Of a stretch of DNA of 64,000 nucleotides, positions 57,555-64,000 are shown in pieces. Each line of letters starts with the position of its first letter. Within the stretch, counting starts at the first letter, position 1. The DNA lies in NCBI RefSeq assembly GCF_043290135.1, contig NW_027464588.1, forward strand, positions 7,572,001-7,636,000. The letters run 5' to 3'. Position numbers and translations under genes: made by a program. The notes beneath the pieces were generated by a model, which saw nothing but the letters and a program-made list of their open reading frames with translations, did not search any database and had not been told where the DNA came from. Origin of the DNA: Rhipicephalus microplus. Taxonomy: Eukaryota; Arthropoda; Arachnida; Ixodida; Ixodidae.

Positions 57555-59130
57555 TGCCTACGACTTTTAGCTCTCCAGGCCGTTTCTATGGTGGTATCGA
57601 TACCAAACTTGGTATGGCATATAACATGACTGCATGAAGAACATATTTAACTAGTCATAAGATGAAAATCATGACATGTATGTCGTAGATGTCATATCTT
57701 ACGTTTTGTGGTCCTGCAGCTCTTGCGATAGTTTCGTTCACATGACATGTTGCAAAACTAGTATGGTATGGCATGATTTCATGACGAACACAAGTGACAG
57801 ACCCTAACATCAAAATCATGACATGCGCATCATGTAACAACATGTCTACATGCAACGCTCATGATGCACTCGCGGCCGTTTCGCTAGCGTCACATATACG
57901 AAATTCGGTATTACAGTACGTGAATGGATGAAGAAGGTATGTGACTGGTGCAAACACTATAATCCTGAGATGCATGTCCTGTAACAACATGACTATATGC
58001 CTCGCTTATGATGCGCTGGCGGCCGCTTTCCTAGCTTCACTTATACCAAATTTGGTGTTACGAGACGTGATAGAATAACGTAGGAATGATCCTGGTGCAA
58101 ACATGATAAAAATCAGATGCGTATCATGTAACAACATGACTACATTCTACACTCATTGTGCGCTCGGGACCGTTTCTCTAGCTTCCCATCTACCAAACTC
58201 GGTATAACGCGACGCAAAAACTGATGACAAAGGTAAATGGCACATCCAAACATGATAACCACGACATGCTTCTCATTTAACAACATGACTACATGCCACA
58301 CTAATGATGCACTCTCTGCCGTTTCGCTGGCTTGACATATGCCAAATTTGGTATTACATGACCCCAATGAATGACGAAGGTATGTCACTGGTGCAAAGAT
58401 GATAATTATGAGATGTGTGTCATGTTAGAACATGAATACATGCCACAGTCAATGCGCCAATACATGTCGACGTGACGCGGTGCGCGTGCTCGACGGCATT
58501 GATTTCTTCGCGTCACGCCAGCTTTACCACGCCAGGCGCGGGTCCTGCCATATACTCGCAGGTGCGCGCCGCGCTGCGTTGCTTTAATGCATGCGCGTTT
58601 CAGCGCGTTCGGCGTCCCTCCGTCACGAAAAGAGGGAGACGCAGTGTTGTCTGGATAACCCATTGGCGCGAAAAGCAGAATGTCGCATTTCGCGCCGATT
58701 GCCGTCGGGCCGCGCCGACGGACGCTGGTCGCGCTTGGAGTCATACCACAGAGCGCTCCGGTTTCGCTAACGTAGCGTCACTGTGCCCCACGTGCGTGCG
58801 CGTCGATGCGACATCGGAACGTATTGGACCCTTCATGATGCGTTCGTGGCTGTTTTCTAGCTCCACTTATACCAAATTTGGTGTTGCGTGACGTCAATAA
58901 ATGAAGAAGTATATGAATGGTGCAAACAGGACAATCCTAACACGCGTGTCATGTAAGAACCTGACAACATACCACGCTCACAGCGTTCTCGCGGCCGTTT
59001 CGCGAGATCCACATATACTAAATTTGGTATCACGTGACGTGAATAGATAAAGAAGGTAAAGAAATCGTTCAAACATGATAATCATGACAAAAACTCGTGT
59101 ACGGCATCATTTACCCTAACTTCATAACCT
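57555..59130. repeat. Satellite-like array 2, ~147-bp monomers with palindromic core
   Basis: Cores of the ataccaaatttggtat type lie near 57600, 57893, 58043, 58190, 58337, 58868 and 59014. The regular spacing is about 146-150 bp where uninterrupted. The lead-in (tctccaggccgtttc, then ttgcaaaactagtatggtat near 57752) and the closing segment (gtgtacggca, cgtgctgattttta) match array 1. Confidence 0.8.
58457..58827. mobile_element. GC-rich insertion with CCAATAC/GTATTGG ends in array 2
   Basis: A 371-bp CpG-rich block interrupts the AT-rich satellite. Its ends ccaatacatgtcg and (reverse complement) ccaatacgttccgatgtcg form an imperfect inverted repeat. No coding capacity recognised; no clear target duplication. 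Confidence 0.45.
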
Positions 59131-59256
59131 CGTGCTGATTTTTAAGTAACGTATAAATATTTCTTATTAGTGCTTCGCATATCATCGATAACCACTGTAC
59201 GTTGGATCTGCAAATTTTCATGTGGCCGTACATTCCGCGTGATGATAGCTTTCATG

Positions 59257-59498
59257 AAGCCCCGCCGCGGTGGTCTAGTGACTAAGGTACTCGGCTGCTG
59301 ACCCGCAGGGTGTGGGTTCGAATCCCGGCTGCGGCGGCTTCATTTCCGATAGAGGCGGAAATGTTGTAGGCCCGTGTGCTCAGATTTGGGCGCACGTTAA
59401 AGAACCCCAGGTAGTCTAAATTTCCGGAGCCTTCCACTACGGCGTCTCTCATAATTATGTAGTGGTTTTGGGGCGGTAAACACCACATATCAATCAAT
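59257..59498 (+). mobile_element. Ruka-like SINE, full length, best plus copy
   Basis: Head ccgccgcggtggtctagtga (A box region) and gggttcgaatcccgg (B box), full body, tail catatcaatcaat. Perfect 11-bp flanks tagctttcatg at 59246-59256 and 59499-59509. Confidence 0.93.
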
Positions 59499-59509
59499 TA
59501 GCTTTCATG

Positions 59510-60040
59510 TATCATGCTAGGCGTGTTGTTGGAAGTACAAACAAGTCGCGACGTCACTGCCTGCATCCTCTACTACGAGCCGCCACTTCGAACATGGCTC
59601 GTCATCTATTATTTGGTTGGGGCCCGTGCGGTGTGTTTTGCTTCCTGAAACACCTATATCATCGGCTTGGAATTTCATGTGAACAACTTGTGCCCTTTGT
59701 GGAAAGAATTGTTTCCCTGTCGAGACAGGCCACAACTCGACAAGGTAATTTGTGTTTACGTGGATCTGGAAACGTTTCTTTCTCGATTGTGCTTTCTGTG
59801 AGAACGCTGCGCTCGGCTTTCAATCGGGCAACAGGGTCTTTCGACAGTGAACATGTTGCTGTGAGCCGTGACTTTAAGCGTCTTCCTTCCTCTCAACGAC
59901 CACAGCTAGGGCCCTTTCGATGCGCATGTTGCCTTCTATTCAAATGGCTTGGCAAAAGCCGGATGCCGGTTGCCGGTGGTGTGGCGTGCATTACCGTGGT
60001 ATTGTACACCTTTTTTTAGATGCGGAGCATCTAATACCGT
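59510..60040. other. Upstream region of the THAP gene, unassigned
   Basis: A 170-codon plus frame (59507-60019) starts in SINE flank and shows no domain, so it is not called. At 60018-60032 the dyad agatgcggagcatct echoes agatgcttccgcatct at 15481. Confidence 0.35.
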
Positions 60041-60049
60041 CACCCCCGG

Positions 60050-60254
60050 AAAATCTTTTCAGGCCTGCGCCCAGCAATTTGACGTCATTTCCGGCCGGCC
60101 GACTCTCGGGAAAGCCGCAGCGGCAGCGAGCGCAGCGCGGGCGGCGGTGGTGACGGTTCGGCGGCGTGGTGTTGACGGTGTTTCACGTTTGTTGCTTTCC
60201 GTTGTTGTTTTGCGGCAATTTCGTTTCCGTGCGTGATGCTGGAGTGATGCGACA
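60050..60254 (+). promoter_or_regulatory. CpG-rich TATA-less promoter of the THAP gene
   Basis: The 200 bp before the ATG are strongly GC- and CpG-rich. They contain a perfect TGACGTCA (CRE/ATF type, 60080-60087) followed at once by tttccgg (ETS type) and a ggccggcc palindrome. No TATA box at a sensible distance. The combination is typical of broadly expressed genes. Confidence 0.5.
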
Positions 60255-61426
60255 ATGCCGAATAAGTGTTGTGTACCCGGATGCACCGGCAACTATAAAA
60301 CAGGAAAGAAGATACAAGTGTTTTCCTTCCCTAAAGACGCCGACGCTCTCAAACAATGGCTACGCGCCATTCCTAGGAAGGACTTCGTGCCGACTTCGTG
60401 CACTAAGGTAAGAATTTGAGATGCTCCTGTTCTTAGCTTGTCGTTGCTTGTTCGGGTAGAAATCACCTATGATGGGAAATACTTGAGCGTGTGGCCGCCG
60501 GGCCTCGCGAAGCGCTGACGCCAGCAGCGTTCGCAGCAAGGATGGTCAGCTGCGCTTTGTTCACTAACAGTGCCGTGGTGTCGTCCATTCTTGCAAGCTC
60601 TCGGTGGAAGCGCTTCGTGGAGTGCGGTGACATCACGCTCCCGTGTTTCCTTTCATGTTGCTTGTACCGCTTAGCGCAGCGCTTTTATTTAGATGCTTGC
60701 GAAACGTAGGTAGACTTTGTTTTAGCTACACGGACTGTAAACGCGGTCATGCAAACGGGAGCGCATTTTTTTCTTTTGAGAAGTGGCGTCTCAGACGTTC
60801 TTGAAACGTTTTTGCAGGTGTGCGCGAATCATTTCGACGCTTCATGCATTGAGAAGACGACATCGTAGACGGATCCAAGGACAGGGAGAGTTATTGAAGT
60901 TGCACTCCCAGTACCACGGTTGCGTCCTGGATCTGTCCCAACGGTATTTTCCGGCTGTCCGTCCTACCTATTAGTACGAGACCAGAGCACGAGAGAAACT
61001 CCTGACGCCAAGAGGAGCCGACAAGAAGCCTCCCAACTCGCCCGTGCTGTAGAAAAGTCGCTGGCGTCATATGAAGCGGAGCAAAAACGAGACCGGTTTT
61101 CGTCCCTCGAAGAACTAAGGGCTCGCCTGCAAGGGGTGTCAGTGTCTCCAAAGTGGACTGTGATTCATAAAGAAGAGTGCTCCATGTTTTTGAACATTAT
61201 CGACTATCGTGAACCTTGTTTGAATGCGTCATTGACCGTGTTTGCAAACCTTGAAGTCTTTGCCTGCTATCAAGGTTCACCAATCAAGAACCTTGGTAGC
61301 GCTGTTGTACCAGACTCAGTTCAAAAAGTAAGTTCCTTGTTGGAAATTTTGAACAACCTGTCGATGCTGTCTGAGAAGCGCTGCACTTATTGCCACCTGG
61401 CTCAAGCAATACATTCCCTTGTTTGA
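60255..61426 (+). pseudogene. THAP-domain gene, two exons, one in-frame stop
   Basis: Exon 1 (60255-60407, 51 codons) starts MPNKCCVPGCTGNY and ends at GTAAGA. Exon 2 begins at 60818 after tttttgcag, in phase 0. The THAP C2CH zinc ligands are Cys5, Cys10, Cys53 and His56, with the conserved FP at 25-26 and Trp35. A TAG at 60866-60868 (codon 68) stops translation. The frame then stays open to 61426 and includes the expected PGSVPTVF motif and a ~150-residue region resembling the N-terminal part of P-element-like/THAP9-like proteins. Read as is, it makes a 67-residue truncated zinc finger. Nonsense allele, pseudogene, or sequencing error are all possible. Family members bind DNA. Confidence 0.8.
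60408..60817 (+). other. Intron of the THAP gene
   Basis: 410 bp, GTAAGA donor and tttttgcag acceptor. Splicing joins TSCTK to VCANHF, restoring the continuous THAP domain. Confidence 0.75.
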
Positions 61427-62070
61427 GCCTTGTTTCCAGTTTTGTATCTCTTTACAAGTTGTTAGCTTTTAAAGGTGCTGTACTTTTTTCTTTTTTTTTA
61501 ACTCGAACTGCCTCGGTGCCCACTGTAGCAGTTGTACAGTCCGTTTTGGTACCTAAGCTGTGTACACTTTCCTTGTGCACTCTGTGTACAGACATGTTGT
61601 GCACTGTGATTTGTTTTTTTCTTAGATTTTTGTTTGATTTTTTTCCCTAGGACATGCACCTACCTGTGGCAGTACAATTACTTTTCTTTCTGTCATTTAT
61701 CATGCTGTGGACCACAATTTAGTCACCAGTGTTCTTTTGTATTGTATTTTTTGACAAGTGTTTGAACCTGATACCTTGTGTTGCTACTGCTACTATGATA
61801 AACGAATGGTATGTTTTCCTCTAACCTACAATTTAAATGAAAGTGTGCTTTTTCTGTTCCAAAGCTCGGGGATGTTTTTGCTGTTACAATCTGTTTTGTT
61901 TTCTGAGTTTTATGTGGCAAGATATTGTGTTTTGTACTTTTGGCATATTTTCAGCATTAAGGGCAACATCTTGTGTTGCCTGTCGTCTGCCTGGACCGAG
62001 AACAATGTGCACTGTGATATTTGTACAGACGGCGTCTGGCTGTGATAAATAAATACGCATTATTCCATTC
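61427..62070 (+). other. T-rich 3' untranslated region of the THAP gene
   Basis: No coding frame; many T runs. Ends shortly after an AATAAA signal. Confidence 0.55.
62048..62053 (+). terminator. Poly(A) signal of the THAP gene
   Basis: AATAAA within tgataaataaatacg, followed about 20-30 nt later by a T-rich segment. Confidence 0.6.
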
Positions 62071-62102
62071 ACGATATTCATTATTTCTTGATACCTTGAT
62101 AA

Positions 62103-62342
62103 GTTCCCCGGCAACGGTGGCTCAGTGGCTAAGGCGTAGCGCTGCTGAGCACTAGGGCGCAGTTTCGATACCCGGCTGCGGCGGCCGCATTTCTGATGGA
62201 GGCGAAAAGCAAAAACGCCCGTGTGTACGAGATTTCGGCACACAATAAAGATTCACAGGTAGTAAAACTTGATCCTGAGCTCTCCCCTACGGCGCGCTTC
62301 ATCACCTGCGTTGCGTCGGCGCGTTAAACCATACAATCAATG
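62103..62342 (+). mobile_element. Ruka-like SINE, divergent subfamily, with target duplication
   Basis: Head ggtggctcagtggctaagg (A box) and gcagtttcgatacccgg (B box). The body differs from other copies (cacacaataaagattcacag, ggcgcgttaaacc) but follows the same order. Perfect 13-bp flanks gataccttgataa at 62090-62102 and 62343-62355. Confidence 0.85.
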
Positions 62343-62394
62343 GATACCTTGATAAATCGTGCGGACATGGTGTCAAGGAACCTCGCCCGAGTCG

Positions 62395-62521
62395 GTAGGC
62401 GTGAAGGGCGCTCGCGGCTGGCGCAGCCACCCAGCGAAGGGCGGCCGGCCGGCCGGCGCGATGTGACGTCGTCGACGTCACGTCACGTGACGCGCAGGCC
62501 TGAAAAGCTTCCGGGGGTGAC
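62395..62521. promoter_or_regulatory. CpG-rich block with nested CRE/E-box palindromes
   Basis: Includes ggccggccggcc (near 62443) and gtgacgtcgtcgacgtcac (62462-62480, 9-bp arms around one base). These are followed by a gtcacgtgac palindrome containing a CACGTG E-box. It lies just upstream of cassette copy 2. Confidence 0.45.
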
Positions 62522-62662
62522 GCTAATACTCGAGGCTTGTAGTGCGGCGCCGTCCGCAAGCTTCCTCCTCCTTCTTCCACCATCTGTGCATCCCTTCCTC
62601 CTCTACACACCGCGCGCGCTTCACTCCTCCACCATCTGTGCACCCTTCCTCCTCTACACACC

Positions 62663-63158
62663 CAAGGAGGATTAAAACAATTGCTGGAGTGGAATTGATT
62701 GCGCAGATGTGAAGCCGTTCCTCTGGCAAGATGGCGGCTGTTGCGGCCATCTTACTAGGGGCATGATAAAGTGTCGCCGTTCAGCGATCGAAAACAAAGC
62801 GTCTCCTCGCACGCCCAACGAGTTTATTGCAACCAACATTTTTGGGGCCTCATGGTGCTCCAAGTGCGTCTTAAAGTCACTAGTTTTACGTAGTGAGCCT
62901 CTAATTGGAGGCAAAGTTCTTTGAAGATTCAGTCATCCATATTTGTTTCTGAGTGTTATTTCGTCAGGAACAACCATCCTTTAATATAGAACTACCGTAG
63001 TATTTACATAACGTATCAAAGCCACTTGATCTTTAAGCGGGCACTGTCAGAAAAGAGCATGTTTCCGCCATCTTGGCAGTGGCAATAGGTGGCTTCACTT
63101 CTGCTGGCAAGGCATCGCAGGAGCTTTCACTCCAGCAACTTTTCTTTAATTCTCCTTG
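62663..63158. mobile_element. 496-bp hAT-like MITE, unsplit copy
   Basis: Same ends and length as the split copy at 50851-57342. Perfect 8-bp flanks tacacacc at 62655-62662 and 63159-63166. The site of the Gypsy insertion is intact here (gtcactagttttacg near 62877-62890). It is inserted within cassette copy 2. Confidence 0.92.
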
Positions 63159-63329
63159 TACACACCGCGTGCGCTTCTCCTCTTCACGAACATTCGCTAG
63201 CTGTATAATGTAGCGCGCATGCGCCGTCACGCTTCGAGAACATCGGCAGCTGACGCGCGCGCATGCCCCATCGCGCTTCGAGAACATCGGCAGCTGACGC
63301 GCGCTCATGCGCCGTTGCGCTTCTCCCCC

Positions 63330-63342
63330 TTCTCGAACATTC
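63330..63342 (+). promoter_or_regulatory. Heat-shock-element-like motif, cassette copy 2
   Basis: TTCtcGAAcaTTC, three alternating units, 32 bp upstream of the TATA box. A second full match TTCacGAAcaTTC is at 63183-63195. Two near matches (TTCgaGAAcaTC) occur near 63234 and 63278. Confidence 0.5.
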
Positions 63343-63373
63343 GACAGCTGACATTGCATGCGCCGTCGCGCTG

Positions 63374-63406
63374 TATATATACTCAAGGTCGGCGCTCGCT
63401 CGCTCA
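63374..63406 (+). promoter_or_regulatory. Core promoter of cassette copy 2
   Basis: TATATATA at 63374 and initiator TCAGTT with A at 63406, 32 bp apart, exactly as in copy 1. A 56-nt leader follows. Confidence 0.6.
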
Positions 63407-63461
63407 GTTGCCGCTCGTCGGTTGGTTTGTACAGCGCGTCGACGTCCAAGGTCGCGGTGAA

Positions 63462-63602
63462 ATGAATTCCAACGAATCCAAAAACACAATGATCGACGTC
63501 CCTTCGACCAGCGCCGCCCTTTCGCATACGTGTGTACGTGTTCACTCATTTAACGCCCCCTCCTACAACCACGTTAACCAATTTAGCCATCGACCCAAGT
63601 AA
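63462..63602 (+). CDS. Conserved 46-aa first-exon-like open frame (copy 2)
   Basis: The frame opens at ATG 63462 and ends in a TAA that overlaps a strong 5' splice site (CCAA-GTAAGT, GT at 63599). It could therefore be a 46-residue peptide or exon 1 of a larger spliced product; no acceptor partner was identified in the window. N terminus MNSNESKNTMIDVPSTS; C terminus rich in Asn, His and Ser. It differs from copy 1 at four residues and has no known domain. Confidence 0.4.
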   Translation: MNSNESKNTMIDVPSTSAALSHTCVRVHSFNAPSYNHVNQFSHRPK

Positions 63603-63750
63603 GTCGCAATTTAACACCCCATTTCACAACCACGTTAACCAATTTAGCCATCGACCCAAGTAAGTCGCACTTTAACACCCCGTTAACCAATTATATGCTC
63701 CGCATCCTCCTCAGTGTTCCCCCGAGGGAAGCTGCGGGCAATTTTTTTAT

Positions 63751-64000
63751 TTAAGGCGGCCGCAAAAGGCTCTGCCTTCTTGGGGTGTTCATTGGTGGCA
63801 GGAAAGCAATTTGCATTAGAAAAAGAATAAAAATGTGTTTTTGTACGTAGAAGAAAAAGGGGGGGGTGGTTGGGGAGCGGGGAATAAGGCTGGAATAAGC
63901 GAAGAGAGTTTAGAAACTGTATTTCCTCAATGTAGCCGAAACCTAAAGGACAAGGTGAAAAATTTCCTAGACGTGAACGAGAGTGAGACAACGTTAAAAT
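63751..64000. other. Unassigned end of window
   Basis: Contains an eight-base G run near 63860. No feature supported. Confidence 0.4.

Larger units (their letters stand above)
62522..63750 (+). other. Promoter plus first-exon cassette, copy 2 (split by MITE)
   Basis: The cassette starts near aatactcgaggcttgtagtg (matching copy 1's outer part) and is interrupted by the MITE at 62663-63158. It resumes with HSE-like motifs (63183-63195; 63330-63342), CAGCTG boxes and GCGCATGC-type sites in ~45-bp repeats. Then come TATATATA (63374-63381), TCAGTT (A at 63406) and an ATG at 63462. GTAAGT occurs at 63599 and again 61 bp later. It ends with the same gctgcgggcaattttt as copy 1. Confidence 0.65.

Noticed and set aside
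59507..60019. 170-codon plus-strand frame upstream of the THAP gene
   Set aside because: It starts in SINE-flank sequence, has no domain, and ends in the T run before the CpG-rich promoter.
62302..62661. 119-codon minus-strand frame rich in Arg and Gly
   Set aside because: Shadow of CpG-rich and CTCC-repeat sequence on the other strand.

Overview
The window looks like nuclear DNA of a hard tick (Ixodidae, probably a metastriate genus). The strongest clue is about a dozen copies of a tRNA-headed SINE whose body contains accccaggtggtc and ctctcataatcatatggtgg and whose tail is (CAATCAAT)n. I recognise this as the Ruka family first described in Rhipicephalus appendiculatus. Degraded LINEs with tick-like reverse transcriptase/RNase H, Gypsy elements and long dinucleotide and tetranucleotide runs agree with this. 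Genus is inferred, not shown. I see no rRNA, CRISPR array or prokaryotic gene.

Layout. 1-7.9 kb: mostly unique non-coding DNA with a GAGTGAGTCTGAG minisatellite, a CA run and one tRNA-like SINE. 7.9-12.7 kb: a LINE broken by frameshifts and split inside its RNase H by a 2.34-kb element with terminal inverted repeats. 12.7-19.9 kb: mostly unassigned, apart from the first copy (minus strand) of a repeated promoter plus first-exon cassette at 14.9-15.5 kb and a CG/GT tract. 19.9-23.1 kb: a tRNA-containing repeat and a second LINE carrying a hAT-like MITE and an LTR fragment that itself carries a SINE. 23.2-36.7 kb: a decayed LTR element, LINE remnants, two truncated Gypsy gag regions, a degraded minus-strand coiled-coil ORF and a minus-strand CR1/L2-like LINE. 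36.8-50.9 kb: a ~147-bp satellite-like array, many SINEs, a Penelope-like GIY-YIG remnant between inverted repeats, and elements with microsatellite cores.

50.8-57.3 kb is the clearest structure. A 496-bp hAT-like MITE with an 8-bp target duplication is split by a nearly complete 5.99-kb Ty3/Gypsy element. That element has 407-bp LTRs differing at four positions, a CTAG target duplication, gag, protease, RT, RNase H and integrase. An unsplit MITE copy of exactly 496 bp lies at 62.7-63.2 kb and acts as an internal empty-site control. A second satellite-like array follows at 57.5-59.1 kb.

60.0-62.1 kb holds the only cellular-type gene I can support: a two-exon THAP-domain gene with a CpG-rich, TATA-less promoter and a poly(A) signal, interrupted by one in-frame TAG. 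62.5-63.75 kb holds the second cassette copy (plus strand), itself split by the MITE. Both cassette copies keep heat-shock-element-like motifs, a TATA box exactly 32 bp from an initiator, a 56-nt leader, an open 46-codon frame and a duplicated GTAAGT. This cassette is the best candidate for something undescribed.
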